Of a DNA stretch of 64,000 nucleotides, positions 8,929 to 18,133 are shown piece by piece (the stretch's first letter is position 1; the number at the start of each line of letters is the position of its first letter). The notes beneath the pieces are model-generated. The model was not told where the DNA came from. It saw nothing but the letters and a program-made list of their open reading frames with translations, and made no database searches. The stretch is from Bin5 sp965261695. Its GTDB lineage: Bacteria > Chloroflexota > Anaerolineae > Caldilineales > Caldilineaceae. The position numbers and the translations under genes are program-made. The stretch is taken from contig OZ253474.1 of assembly GCA_965261695.1 (NCBI GenBank), forward strand, positions 496,001 through 560,000. Reading direction: 5' to 3'.

Positions 8929-9168
8929 CTAACGCAGCCGCCCTTCATAGAAGACAAGCCGGTTGGAGGCGATCAGGTATGCTTCCCTCTCCGGTTTGAC
9001 CGAAGTCGCCAGCATCCACACGAAGGGGGTCAGAACCAGGGCGAGCGCCAGTAGCAGCGTAGAGTGGGAGGTAATCCGGCCAACGATGCGCAAGAGCTGC
9101 GCGGGCCGCTTCAGGCGCTGCGCGTTGGCACTGTCCGAAAACTAACGAACCAGAGGGATGTCGCTCAT
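8929..9168 (-). pseudogene. Relic of a sugar ABC permease: MalG-type start fused to a MalF-type end
   Basis: Reading from the ATG at 9168, the frame gives MSDIPLVR, a TAG stop, then an open stretch. That stretch contains LALALVLTPFVWMLATSVKPE, the first membrane helix and following segment of a MalG-type sugar permease. After about 70 codons it switches abruptly to SNRLVFYEGRLR and a stop, which is the typical C-terminus of a MalF-type permease (compare RLSNRLVFYEGRIT at the end of the intact gene at 14734). Almost two whole permeases are missing between. This is a deletion scar, not a working gene. It sits in the 450-base gap between the GH127-like gene and the intact MalG-type gene. Confidence 0.78.
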
Positions 9169-9343
9169 TTTCGCTCCACTCGCTTGTCCTGCGAGCTGCG
9201 ATTGTGCCGCAATAGAAAGGTCTGTATGTGTCCGGCGCCACTATCCAATGCCTGTCTAGAGAAGCTACTGCAAATGGACGGGGGCATATTGGGGCAGTTC
9301 ACAATTGGCACGCATCAAGATCGGTACAATTACTGCACTGAGA

Positions 9344-10213
9344 CTACCCTTTCACGGCGCCGGCGCTGAGGCCCGAAACCAGATAGCGTTCAACGATGGC
9401 ATAAAAGATAAGCGGCGCGATGACAAAGATGCTGGCAGCAGCAAAGATCAGGTCGACCGGTGTCGCCATTTCGCCGATGAAGGTAGAGATGCCCACCGAG
9501 AAAACCCGCAACGATTGCGAGATGATGAAGACGGAGGCAAAGACGAACTCATCCCAAGCGGTGAAAAAGGCGATGACGGATACGGCGACCAGCGCCGGCA
9601 ATGAAAGGGGGAGCAACATGCGGACAATAACGCCCAATTCGGAGCAGCCGTCCGCCAGGGCTGCGTCAGCGATCTCTGCGGGAATCGTATCGAAAGCCCC
9701 CTTGAGAATCCAGATGCCGACGGGTACGGTCAGGGCAGTGTCGACTGTGATCAGGCCAATGTGTGAGTCGACCAGGCCCACTTGTCGGAATATGATAAAG
9801 ATAGGGATGACCAGCACAGCCGATGGGATCATCTGCGTACTCAGCAGCCCCACTGCCAGCACTCTCCGCCCGGGCCAGCCATGGCGGCTGAGGGCGTAAG
9901 CGCCCATGATTTCCAAAAGCACGGACAGAAGCACCGTCCCCGCGGAGACGACGAAAGAGTTCTTGAGCCATGTGAGGATGGGATGAAGCTCAATAATCTC
10001 TCTGTAAGCGTCGAGGCGGATTGATTGCGGGAAGAATGCGGGCGGATAGCGAAACACTTCGCGTCCCGGAATCAGGGCGTTAATCACCAGCCAGTAGAGC
10101 GGAAAGACGATGACCAGGCAGACAAGGGCGATCGTGATGTACAGGGCGATGCGCCCGGCGCGCTTCCTGGCGATTAGCCATCTGCGTCCTGCCAGGGCAG
10201 GGAAGTTCAGCAT
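9344..10213 (-). CDS. Carbohydrate ABC transporter permease, MalG type
   Basis: A 289-residue inner-membrane protein with six predicted membrane helices, starting at the ATG at 10213. The first helix is IALYITIALVCLVIVFPLYW. The cytoplasmic EAA loop that contacts the ATPase reads ADAALADGCSELGVIVRMLL, a slightly divergent form of the usual E-A-A-x-x-D-G-A. The end, YLVSGLSAGAVKG, is the usual MalG-type finish. It is the second permease of the transporter whose binding protein starts at 12638, and begins 29 bases after the MalF-type gene. No ATPase gene is adjacent. The substrate is unknown, presumably a mono- or oligosaccharide. Confidence 0.9.
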   Translation of the reverse strand: MLNFPALAGRRWLIARKRAGRIALYITIALVCLVIVFPLYWLVINALIPGREVFRYPPAFFPQSIRLDAYREIIELHPILTWLKNSFVVSAGTVLLSVLLEIMGAYALSRHGWPGRRVLAVGLLSTQMIPSAVLVIPIFIIFRQVGLVDSHIGLITVDTALTVPVGIWILKGAFDTIPAEIADAALADGCSELGVIVRMLLPLSLPALVAVSVIAFFTAWDEFVFASVFIISQSLRVFSVGISTFIGEMATPVDLIFAAASIFVIAPLIFYAIVERYLVSGLSAGAVKG

Positions 10214-10242
10214 GCCTGTCACCTTCTGTGGCTCCCGATTCC

Positions 10243-11151
10243 TCAGATCTGCGCCTGGCCCAGCCGGCGGGTAACGAAAACGTATAGCACTGTGATCATG
10301 AGCGACATGATCAAGCCCACGATGGCCATCGCGGCGCCCAGTCCGATGTTCAGCGACTTGATTGCCGTGATATAAGTAAGGACCACCAGTGTGGCCGTCC
10401 TCACGCCCGGACCGCCTCCGGTCATCAGATAAATGATGGGAAAGCGGCGGAAGCCCCAAACGGTGATCAACAGGGTCATGATCCCCAGAGTTGGGGCGAT
10501 TCCCGGCAAAGTGATGTGACGAAACAACTGCAAAGACCCGGCTCCATCTATCTTGGCGGCGGCGTACAGTTCTTTGTCGATCAACTGCAAAGCGGTCAGG
10601 ATAATCAGGCTGAAGAAGGGGAAGATCTTCCAAACCGTCATGAGTACGATGGAGAACCAGGCCATTGCCGGATCCAACAGCCAATTGGGGTTCTCGGAGA
10701 CGCCCGGCAGCCAGCGGGCGAAGACGTTCATTACGCCGAAGTCTTTGTTATACATCCAACTCCAGACCAGGACGGCGGCCACCTCGGGGAACGCCCATGG
10801 CAGGGAGGAGACGACGCGGGCCAGCTTGCGGCCATGAAAGGCCTGATTCAGCAGCAGCGCAAGCCCCAATCCGAGGACGAGGATGACTGCGTTGGCTGCG
10901 ACGGCGTAGAAGAGCGTGTTGCCGATCACGAGCCAGAACTTCCTGCTTTCCGCCAGCGATCGGTAGTTATCAAGCCCGACCAAGACCGCCGGCGTGCGCT
11001 CGAGCAGGCGCGCATTGGTAAAGCTCAGATAGATCTCCTGGCCGATCGGATAGGCAAAGACGAGGAGAAGGTATACCGCCACGGGCAGAGCCATGGCGAG
11101 CGAGAAAAGTCGTCGTCGGTCGGCGAACGACAAGCGTTTCCGTGCGAGCAA
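10243..11151 (-). CDS. Carbohydrate ABC transporter permease, MalF/UgpA type
   Basis: A 302-residue permease with six membrane helices, the first being LFSLAMALPVAVYLLLVFAY. The EAA loop reads YAAAKIDGAGSLQLFRHITL, close to consensus, and the MalF-type TGGGPGVRTATLVVLTYI segment follows. The basic N-terminus (LARKRLSFADRRR) fits the positive-inside rule. It is the middle gene of a binding protein-MalF-MalG set on the minus strand, 113 bases after the binding-protein gene and 29 bases before its partner. Together with the partner it would form the membrane channel of a sugar importer. Confidence 0.9.
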   Translation of the reverse strand: MLARKRLSFADRRRLFSLAMALPVAVYLLLVFAYPIGQEIYLSFTNARLLERTPAVLVGLDNYRSLAESRKFWLVIGNTLFYAVAANAVILVLGLGLALLLNQAFHGRKLARVVSSLPWAFPEVAAVLVWSWMYNKDFGVMNVFARWLPGVSENPNWLLDPAMAWFSIVLMTVWKIFPFFSLIILTALQLIDKELYAAAKIDGAGSLQLFRHITLPGIAPTLGIMTLLITVWGFRRFPIIYLMTGGGPGVRTATLVVLTYITAIKSLNIGLGAAMAIVGLIMSLMITVLYVFVTRRLGQAQI

Positions 11152-11264
11152 AGTTTCGGCCCTCTGCCTGCTGCGCCCAGGGCAGATTCGTTCCTGAGCG
11201 CAGCAGGCCGTGATGAGGCAGGCGATGAAGGTTAGACGACCGGGGCCGCCTCTGCAGGCCCAGG

Positions 11265-12638
11265 TCAGCCGAACAACTGGTCGGCCAGGACTTCCAGCTC
11301 CTGCTGGGCCCTTTGAGCGCCCTCTTCAGGGCTAATGGTACCAACCACGACTTCCGAGGCGTGCTCGACCACGATGGTTCGGAACTCTTCTACATGGCCC
11401 TGGTAGCCGCCCATAACGAACAGCCATGGGACGGCGTCAGTGGTGGCGAAACCCGACATCCAGGGCAGCGATTCCAGATACTCAGGCGTGTTGGCCTGGG
11501 GGATCATGGGGGGATCTTTACGCGCCCAGGTCATCTCCTTGAAGTTATCCGGTTTCGCCCAGAATTCGAGGAATGTGCGCGCTGCCTCCTTTTTCTCCGG
11601 GGGAGAGTCAGCGGGCCATGCCCAGTAGGAGGGGAACGACGCGCCTTTGCGGTTCGGCCACGGCAGCGCCGCGGAGCGGATGAAACTTTCAGAGTCCGGA
11701 TTCATGTTGAAGAAGTTCGGGGGCAAGGCGTTGTTATCAGTGTACATGGCCACCTTGCCTTCGGCAATCATGCGGCGGAAGGTGGCGGCGTCCGAGCCCT
11801 GAGGGAAACAGTCGAGGTACATGCGCCGCCAGTGGGCCAACGTGTTGATCATGGCATCGGTGTTCACCGTCGGCTGCTGGCCGTCGGCATAGACGCCGCC
11901 ATACCCCAGAAGCCATGGGATCATGTCGCGGAAGAAACCGGCTTTCTCTGGGACCGTGTGCCGGTTGGCCCACCCGAACTGGTTGGGCCGGTCGGTAAGC
12001 GCCTTGGCCAACTCATAGGCTTCGTCCTGGGTCTCGGGCAGTGCGGCGCCCGCCTGTTCGATGATGTCCATGTTGTAGATGAGGCCGTCCTGGGCCGTGT
12101 TGAACATCAGGACGTAGAGATCACCGGAATCGTCGGGGGAGTCTTCAAAGGTCGATCGATCGCTCCAGAACCAAGGGGGAATTTTGGTGATGGCGTCGTA
12201 TTCCCAGATACCGGCGCTCCTGCCAACGTCATTCAGAGGTTCGAGGAAGCCTCCCTCGATCAGCTTGATGCCTGTGCCTTCGAGCGTGTGCATCACGTCG
12301 GCATCGAGCTTGCCAGCAGCCATCTGACTGTACTGCGCATCCTCGTAGATGTTGCTGGGGAAACTGACTTCCTCGACCTTAATCTCCGGGTAAGCGGCCT
12401 CGAACTTCTCGACGAGGTTGCGCAGGGCCACGTCTGAGCCTTTCTCCACCCACCACCAGGACATCACCTTGATCGTTACCGGTTCGCTGCTGACAACCGC
12501 CGGCGCGGCGCCGGGGGCCACCGGGGCACATCCAGAGAGCAATGACCCTGCAGTCACGCCGGCCACGCCGGCAGCCGATACCTGTAAGAAACCGCGCCTG
12601 CTCAGTTGGCGCACACCCGCCTGCCTTCGTTCGTTCAT
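11265..12638 (-). CDS. Sugar ABC transporter solute-binding lipoprotein (family 1)
   Basis: A 457-residue binding protein starting at the ATG at 12638 behind AAGGAGGGAG. The N-terminus has a twin-arginine motif (SRRGFLQ) and a lipobox ending at C37 (SLLSGC), so it is probably exported folded through Tat and then anchored by lipid. The mature part follows the family-1 plan: VTIKVMSWWW strand, KFEAAYPEIKVEEVSF, then hinge segments and a C-terminal KKEAARTFLEFWAKPDN. It captures a carbohydrate for the permeases at 10243 and 9344. The identity of the sugar cannot be read from sequence. Confidence 0.92.
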   Translation of the reverse strand: MNERRQAGVRQLSRRGFLQVSAAGVAGVTAGSLLSGCAPVAPGAAPAVVSSEPVTIKVMSWWWVEKGSDVALRNLVEKFEAAYPEIKVEEVSFPSNIYEDAQYSQMAAGKLDADVMHTLEGTGIKLIEGGFLEPLNDVGRSAGIWEYDAITKIPPWFWSDRSTFEDSPDDSGDLYVLMFNTAQDGLIYNMDIIEQAGAALPETQDEAYELAKALTDRPNQFGWANRHTVPEKAGFFRDMIPWLLGYGGVYADGQQPTVNTDAMINTLAHWRRMYLDCFPQGSDAATFRRMIAEGKVAMYTDNNALPPNFFNMNPDSESFIRSAALPWPNRKGASFPSYWAWPADSPPEKKEAARTFLEFWAKPDNFKEMTWARKDPPMIPQANTPEYLESLPWMSGFATTDAVPWLFVMGGYQGHVEEFRTIVVEHASEVVVGTISPEEGAQRAQQELEVLADQLFG

Positions 12639-12801
12639 GAGTCTCCCTCCTTGTGGGAACCAATCAGGGGCAAAAACCTGCCTCAGTTGCCGAGGCTCCG
12701 CGCGAAGCCCCGCCGAACGCCTGTTGATATAGGGGTAAGTACAGTTCACCTGGCTGTATGCGGGAGCAACATCGCTCTGCTCCCAACTTGTCAATGTATG
12801 C

Positions 12802-12836
12802 GCTTGACCTTTCGCAGCGAATGCGAAAGGTCAAGC
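12802..12836. promoter_or_regulatory. Perfect 15-bp inverted repeat between the PhyH gene and the binding-protein gene
   Basis: Arms GCTTGACCTTTCGCA (12802-12816) and TGCGAAAGGTCAAGC (12822-12836) are exactly complementary around a five-base loop. The repeat lies about 100 bases after the end of the PhyH gene at 12933 and about 165 bases before the start of the binding-protein gene, both on the minus strand. It could end transcription of the first operon or act as an operator for the second. No T tract follows on the minus strand, so the strength as an intrinsic terminator is doubtful. Confidence 0.6.
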
Positions 12837-12932
12837 ATGCGGGTGGTCTGCCGCCCCGCTGCGTCAGGACAGGCCTTCGCCGGCCATCTGCTCGAAAACG
12901 GGATGGCCTGCGGGTCTGTCTGACGTCAAACT

Positions 12933-13766
12933 CTAGTAGACGGCAAATCCGAGGACTTTTTTCTCTTGCACGGACAGAGCCGCAAGCTGCTCCGAGCTGA
13001 GAGCCTTGACGTCCGAATAGTCGGGCGGCGCGGGCCGGAAGCCGAGTAGGTGTTTGGCCTCCTCCGACAAGATGGGGCGCACTTCGGGCGGGATAAAGCG
13101 TAGGCTGTCGGTCTTGCCTCGCATCCACGAGCGAATGTAGTAGGCCAGCACGGCGTAGCGCGGGCTGTCGCCGCTGTTGATGCCGCTGGCGTGCCAGATG
13201 GAGGCATCCCAGATGACGGCAGAACCGGCGGGCGCCTCGGCATAGATATAGCCCGGCGGCCTGCTCTCCGGTTCGGGCACTTCACAGGAGTTGTGCGAGC
13301 CGGGCCACAAGAGGGTGGCGCCGTTCCCGATCGTAAAGTCGACCAGGCACCAGGTGACATTCATCGCCATGGGGAAATGTTTGCCGCCGGCAAAGGGCAC
13401 GACGGTGTAGTCCTCGCGGTCGACGTGTAGTTGGAAGCCCTGGCGTTTGTTGGCTGCGCCGGTGGGCATCGGGATGCGGATGTTGGCGTCATAGATGAGC
13501 GCGTCGTCGCCGATCATCCTGCGCACGATCTGCATCGTGGGCGGGTTGAGGAAGAACTCATAGAATACCGGATGCTTGCCGACGATGGTGTGCGAGGTCA
13601 GCAGGTTGGCCGACTGCGTACCGGTGCCCAAGGCGACTTCGCGCTCCTCCGCCAGCAGATCCTTGACAGCCTGACGCGTGACGCGCACCTCCTGCGGCGA
13701 GAGCGCGTCGGGTATGACCGTGTACCCGTCGCGTTCAAGTTCGGCCACGTGCGATTCTAGGTTCAT
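12933..13766 (-). CDS. Phytanoyl-CoA dioxygenase family protein
   Basis: A 277-residue Fe(II)/2-oxoglutarate-dependent oxygenase of the PhyH family. The jelly-roll iron site is complete: H114-x-D116 in LHVDRED and the distal H192 in IWHASGINSG, with R203 (SPRYAVL) placed to bind 2-oxoglutarate. The N-terminal ELERDGYTVIPDAL is the usual PhyH opening. Such bacterial enzymes hydroxylate or demethylate small molecules; the substrate is unknown. It lies about 100 bases downstream of a second PhyH gene and of a sugar transporter on the same strand, so import and oxygenation are probably linked. The two oxygenases are clearly different in sequence and are not a recent duplication. Confidence 0.9.
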   Translation of the reverse strand: MNLESHVAELERDGYTVIPDALSPQEVRVTRQAVKDLLAEEREVALGTGTQSANLLTSHTIVGKHPVFYEFFLNPPTMQIVRRMIGDDALIYDANIRIPMPTGAANKRQGFQLHVDREDYTVVPFAGGKHFPMAMNVTWCLVDFTIGNGATLLWPGSHNSCEVPEPESRPPGYIYAEAPAGSAVIWDASIWHASGINSGDSPRYAVLAYYIRSWMRGKTDSLRFIPPEVRPILSEEAKHLLGFRPAPPDYSDVKALSSEQLAALSVQEKKVLGFAVY

Positions 13767-13871
13767 CGGTATCGCTCCTTACTGCAGGTTTTAGAATTTA
13801 GTTTCGTGTAACTCTACTCGTGCGCGGGGGGATAACCAATAACTTGAGAATAGAGAGAGAGAACTGGAATT

Positions 13872-14669
13872 TCACGCACCCAGGTCCTTCAAGAGCTGAA
13901 TCTTCTTCATCCGTTGCTCGTCAGCCGTTTCGAACAGGCGGTCGGAGATGAGGCGACCGGATTTCTTCGACCACTTTTGTGCGTACCCCTCGAGGAATCC
14001 GGCGATTCGATCGATTTCCCACTGCATGCGAGGGGCCGTGCGCATCATCCAGGCCATCTGCCGCCGGTTGGCGCCGCCGCCCCACGATGAGTGCCAGATG
14101 CGCGTGTGGAAGACGATCACATCGCCTTTGCCTGCGGGCAGGTCGTAGCGGCCCGGGAACTCCTGCATGGGATAGCCGAGCACGCGCTCCTCGATTTTCT
14201 TTTCGAGGTCGTTGTAGTGGAGCGGCCACAGGTGACTGCCGGGGATAAAGCTCAGGCAGCCTTTGCCGGGGGCTACGTCATCCAGATAGAATGTCAGTTT
14301 GGCTTCTATCGCCGGGCCGGGGGAGCCGCCATCGCGGTGCCAGGTTGTGTCGCCGTCGTGGATCTGTCCGTCTGAACTGCCATAGAAGATACAGTCCTCG
14401 CCCAGCAGGTCTTCGGGGATAGCGGCCAGGTTGGGATGGTCCAGTATGTTGTAGAAATAGGGGTCGGCTTCGATCAGCGGAAGGATGACGCGGTGGCCGT
14501 CCGGGAAGATACGATCGCCTGCTTCCGAACCGTCACCCTGTGTTTCGCCGCGCTCGATGATGGCGTCGAACCGCCAGGAGAATTGGTCGACCTCCTCGGG
14601 CGTGAGCGCGCCTTCCACTCTTACGAAGCCCAGTGCGTGAAAGTGTGCCTTCTGCTCATCTGTCAGCAT
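13872..14669 (-). CDS. Phytanoyl-CoA dioxygenase family protein
   Basis: A 265-residue PhyH oxygenase. The ATG at 14669 is chosen because AAGGAA repeats precede it and because MLTDEQKAHFHALGFVRVEG is the usual PhyH opening; an ATG at 14753 would overlap the permease gene. The iron ligands are H111 and D113 (TWHRDGGSPG) and H193 (IWHSSWGGGANRRQ), with the arginines after it placed to bind 2-oxoglutarate. It starts 64 bases after the end of the MalF-type permease gene and is probably cotranscribed with it. The repeated pairing of PhyH genes with sugar permeases in this window suggests oxidation of an imported compound. Confidence 0.9.
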   Translation of the reverse strand: MLTDEQKAHFHALGFVRVEGALTPEEVDQFSWRFDAIIERGETQGDGSEAGDRIFPDGHRVILPLIEADPYFYNILDHPNLAAIPEDLLGEDCIFYGSSDGQIHDGDTTWHRDGGSPGPAIEAKLTFYLDDVAPGKGCLSFIPGSHLWPLHYNDLEKKIEERVLGYPMQEFPGRYDLPAGKGDVIVFHTRIWHSSWGGGANRRQMAWMMRTAPRMQWEIDRIAGFLEGYAQKWSKKSGRLISDRLFETADEQRMKKIQLLKDLGA

Positions 14670-14733
14670 TCCTTTTTTCCTTCCCAATTTGTAAGCCTTG
14701 GATAGCACAGTTATGGGCCGCAACCGCTTCCGC

Positions 14734-15672
14734 TCAGGTAATTCGTCCCTCATAAAAGACGAGCCGGTTGGAGAGCCGGAACGAAATTAGGGTAAGCGTC
14801 ATAATGACCAGAAACAGGATCATGCCCAGCGCGGCGGCGTACCCCATTTTGAAATTCTCGAACGCGTGGCGGTACAGGTAGAGGACGAAGAAGAGAGTGG
14901 AGTTGGCGGGGCCGCCTTTGGTGATGACAAAGCTGTTGGTGAAGACCTGAAACGAACCGATGATGCCAATAATGAAGTTAAAGAAGATGACTGGCGAAAT
15001 CATGGGAAGTGTCACATTCCAGAAGGCGGCCCAGCGGCCGGCGCCGTCCAGGGATGCGGCTTCGTAGAGCTGCGTTGGCACGCCCTGAAGCCCGGCCAGG
15101 TAGAGCACCATGCCGCCGCCGACTGCCCACAGGCTCATCACGACAAAGGCCGGCAGCGTCCAAGTGGTGCTGAAGAGCCAATTCGGGCCCTCAATGCCGA
15201 TGAGACTCAGGGCATAGTTGACGATACCCGCTTGAGGGCGAAACACCCAGCCCCACATGTAGGCAACGGCGACGCCTGAGACGACCGCGGGCAGGTAGTA
15301 GATGGTGCGGTACAGGGACATGCCGCGGATTTTCTGATTCAGAAGGACAGCCAGCATGACGCCGAGGATGACGCCGAGGAAGACGGTACTCAGCGAATAG
15401 ATGGCGGTGACCCACAGGCTCTTCCAGAACAGCGGGTCGCGCGTGAACATTTTGTCGAAGTTGGCAAGCCCGGTGAATCTGGGGGGCGTGAGGATGTCAT
15501 ACCTGGTCAGGCCCAGATAGGCGGCGGCGATCAGCGGGCCGAATTCGAATGCCAGGAATCCGACAATCCAGGGACTGATGAAGAGAAATCCGGCGATGTT
15601 CTCAAGGCGCGCGCTGCGGCTCATGCGCGGTTTGCGAATGCTGGTCGATGGCTGGGTGACGGTAGTTGCCAT
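14734..15672 (-). CDS. Carbohydrate ABC transporter permease, MalF type
   Basis: A 312-residue permease starting at the ATG at 15672. A basic N-terminal tail (RKPRMSRSARLENIAG) precedes helix one (FLFISPWIVGFLAFEF). The EAA loop is YEAASLDGAGRWAAFWNVTL, and the usual TKGGPANSTLFFVLYLY follows. The end, RLSNRLVFYEGRIT, is the motif also seen in the permease relic at 8929-9168. It lies between its binding-protein gene (15767-17086) and two PhyH genes. Its MalG partner is upstream of the binding protein, an uncommon gene order (MalG, binding protein, MalF). Confidence 0.92.
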   Translation of the reverse strand: MATTVTQPSTSIRKPRMSRSARLENIAGFLFISPWIVGFLAFEFGPLIAAAYLGLTRYDILTPPRFTGLANFDKMFTRDPLFWKSLWVTAIYSLSTVFLGVILGVMLAVLLNQKIRGMSLYRTIYYLPAVVSGVAVAYMWGWVFRPQAGIVNYALSLIGIEGPNWLFSTTWTLPAFVVMSLWAVGGGMVLYLAGLQGVPTQLYEAASLDGAGRWAAFWNVTLPMISPVIFFNFIIGIIGSFQVFTNSFVITKGGPANSTLFFVLYLYRHAFENFKMGYAAALGMILFLVIMTLTLISFRLSNRLVFYEGRIT

Positions 15673-15766
15673 GGCGGATCTCAGATCGTCGTGTGCTGGA
15701 GAAGCCCGCGAGATTGACAACTGCGCGCGGCAGCCGCCAATTTCGCGGGCTATTGCGGTCAGAGAA

Positions 15767-17086
15767 CTAGGCGTCTTCCAAAATCACGTCAATGGCTACG
15801 GTGGCGGCTTCCATCGCTTCCTTGGCCGTCTTTTCGCCCAGAATGGCAAGCTCGTACTCGGAGCGGAAGGCGTTCAAGATCTCGGTCGTACTGGGTCCCC
15901 AGTATTCGCCGGTGGAGAGTCCAGTGATGGGCAAGTGAAGTGTCAGGAAGTCGGCTTGACGTTGGTTGGTAATGGCGCTATTGACGGTCTCCTCCATTCG
16001 ATAGTTGATCGGGAAGAGCGTGATCTGGTAATCGAGGGAGTCCTGGTTGATGGCCCGCCAGATGAAGAACTCCCAGGCAGCGTCGACATTCTCGGATTGG
16101 GACCAGATGGCCTCCATGTGGACGCTGCCGGCGTAGACATCGACCGCGGGCGGATTGGACACGGAGGGCCAGTAGGTCATCCACTGATCGGTCTCGTCGT
16201 TGGCGGTGACCTTCAGCCAGGAGTCCCAGTCGGCCAGGACCATCGGCCACATGGCGATCTTACCGCTGGCAGTGGGAAAGTCGCCGAGTGCGCCATGCTG
16301 GCCGGGTTTCATCGAAAATTCGGTCCAAGCGACGAGCTGCTCGATCGCTTCGACGGCTTCGGGCTGGTCGAGCAAGCACTTGGTTTCGTCTTCGTTGATG
16401 ATCTGGCCGCCATTTTGCCAGATGGTCGTGAGATAAAGGTCGCCGGCGAGGAGCGGTGCGGGCATGGAGTACGATTCTTCGCCGCGGTTCAGCTTCGGTC
16501 CGGCCGCGGCGACGTCGGCAAAGGTCCAGTTTTCGTTGGGAAGGTCAAGGCCGGCCTCTTCAAAGCGCTTCTCGCTATAGGCGAGACCCCGCAGGATAAC
16601 CGAGTTTGTCGGCAGGCCGTATATGTCGCCGTCGACCATGCCCCAGTCGCTGTCGGCGGGGAATTCAAAGTTGTCCATCACGACGTCGGGGTCGTTGGCG
16701 AGGAATTCGCTGATGGAGAGAGCGACCTTCTTGCGCTTGATCTGGATCCACCAGGGGCCGCCGATGAACCACAGATCGGGGGCGGTGCCGGCGGCGACGT
16801 CGATCAGCAGCTTATCGGCGTGTTCACCCCAGGGGACGAGTTCGAATTCGACGTGGACGGTGTCGCTCTGTTCATTAAACATGTCGACCTGTTTGTCGAG
16901 CGGGCCGATCACCTGGGCATAGCGAACGGTCGTCATCTCCATGCTGGGGGCTGCTGCTTCAGCCCCGGAGTCGGAGTCCTCTGCGGCCGGCGGCCCTGAG
17001 CCGCAAGCCTGCAGGAACGGCACGCCGACTCCAACAACTGCCGCTCCGCGAAGGAATTGTCTGCGGCTCAAACTCTTGTTAGACAT
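15767..17086 (-). CDS. Sugar ABC transporter solute-binding lipoprotein (family 1)
   Basis: A 439-residue protein starting at the ATG at 17086 behind GGAGGAGAC. It has a Tat motif (SRRQFLRG) and a lipobox ending at C28 (PFLQAC), then a low-complexity acidic linker. The mature part shows QSDTVHVEFELVPWGEHADK, AAGTAPDLWFIGGPWW and EKTAKEAMEAATVAIDVIL at the end, typical of family 1. It works with the MalG permease at 17180 and the MalF permease at 14734, which flank it. The promoter at 18134-18162 probably drives all three and the two PhyH genes downstream. Confidence 0.92.
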   Translation of the reverse strand: MSNKSLSRRQFLRGAAVVGVGVPFLQACGSGPPAAEDSDSGAEAAAPSMEMTTVRYAQVIGPLDKQVDMFNEQSDTVHVEFELVPWGEHADKLLIDVAAGTAPDLWFIGGPWWIQIKRKKVALSISEFLANDPDVVMDNFEFPADSDWGMVDGDIYGLPTNSVILRGLAYSEKRFEEAGLDLPNENWTFADVAAAGPKLNRGEESYSMPAPLLAGDLYLTTIWQNGGQIINEDETKCLLDQPEAVEAIEQLVAWTEFSMKPGQHGALGDFPTASGKIAMWPMVLADWDSWLKVTANDETDQWMTYWPSVSNPPAVDVYAGSVHMEAIWSQSENVDAAWEFFIWRAINQDSLDYQITLFPINYRMEETVNSAITNQRQADFLTLHLPITGLSTGEYWGPSTTEILNAFRSEYELAILGEKTAKEAMEAATVAIDVILEDA

Positions 17087-17179
17087 TGCTGTCTCCTCCA
17101 TTGTGAGAAATGAAATGTTAAACATTCAGTGAACTGCGAACTATGGTAACGTGGACGGAAACTCCACTGATTGCAGGCT

Positions 17180-18091
17180 CTAACCTTTAATGCCGGAGAA
17201 TGTCACCCCCTGTATAAAGTAGCGTTGGGCGAAGAAGAAGACGAGAATAGGCGGCACCAGCAGCATGGTCGAACCGGCCATCAGGTGCGGCAAGTTCGGG
17301 CGGACCGAGGAGGATGCGGCGCTGGCCATGAAATGCAGTCCCACCGCAAGCGTCAGCATGTCGCGGCTGCGGAGGAAGATGAGCGGACCGAAGAAGTCGT
17401 TCCAGGTGCCCATGAATGAAAAGATGGCGACTGCGGCGAGCGCCGGTTTGATAAGGGGTAGGGTGATGCGCGCGTAGATGCCCAGCCAGCCGCAGCCGTC
17501 AATGCGGGCGGCGTCGTCGAGTTCCGGATTGATGGTGAGGATGAATTGCCGCAGCAGAAAGATGAAGAAGGCGCCGCCGCCGAACCATGTCGGGACGATC
17601 AGGGGCCAAAAGGTGTTCAGCCAGCCCAATTCTACGAAGAGGATGTAGAGCGGGATAATGGTGACCTGACCGGGCACCATCATTGTGCTCAGCACGAGGA
17701 TGAAGATTAAATCGCGGCCGATGAAGCGGATGCGGGCGAAGCCGAACGCCACCAGCGACGCGCTCAATAAGCGGCCCGCCAGCACGCCCAGCGTGATGAC
17801 CATGGTGTTGGAGCCGTATTGGGCAAAGTTGAAGTAGTCGACGAAGGCCTGGTAGTAATGGATCCACTGGAATTCGCTCGGGATCCACGTGGGCGGAAGC
17901 AGGTAGACCTCGTACTCGGGCTTTAGAGAGGTGGAAACCATCCAGTAAAGGGGGAAAAGCATGGCGACGGCACCGATCAGGAGAACGAGATGGATGGCCG
18001 CACGCTCCAGGGCGCGCGCCGACTCCGCCTTTCGACGGAGGTTGCGTGCATCGGCGGTTCCTGATACTTGACCTCCTAAGGAGGTTGCCAT
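17180..18091 (-). CDS. Carbohydrate ABC transporter permease, MalG type
   Basis: A 303-residue permease, first gene of its operon. I start it at the ATG at 18091, after GAGG; a TTG six bases earlier is possible. Helix one is AIHLVLLIGAVAMLFPLYWM, followed by STSLKPEYEVYLLPPTWIP, the standard MalG sequence. The EAA loop reads DDAARIDGCGWLGIYARITL. The C-terminus RYFIQGVTFSGIKG is typical. It pairs with the MalF gene at 14734, the binding-protein gene lying between. About 36 bases of leader separate the predicted start of transcription from the gene. Confidence 0.92.
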   Translation of the reverse strand: MATSLGGQVSGTADARNLRRKAESARALERAAIHLVLLIGAVAMLFPLYWMVSTSLKPEYEVYLLPPTWIPSEFQWIHYYQAFVDYFNFAQYGSNTMVITLGVLAGRLLSASLVAFGFARIRFIGRDLIFILVLSTMMVPGQVTIIPLYILFVELGWLNTFWPLIVPTWFGGGAFFIFLLRQFILTINPELDDAARIDGCGWLGIYARITLPLIKPALAAVAIFSFMGTWNDFFGPLIFLRSRDMLTLAVGLHFMASAASSSVRPNLPHLMAGSTMLLVPPILVFFFAQRYFIQGVTFSGIKG

Positions 18092-18133
18092 CGTCAAGCC
18101 TCATGCAACGGTTTCAAGGGGAAGAACACACAT

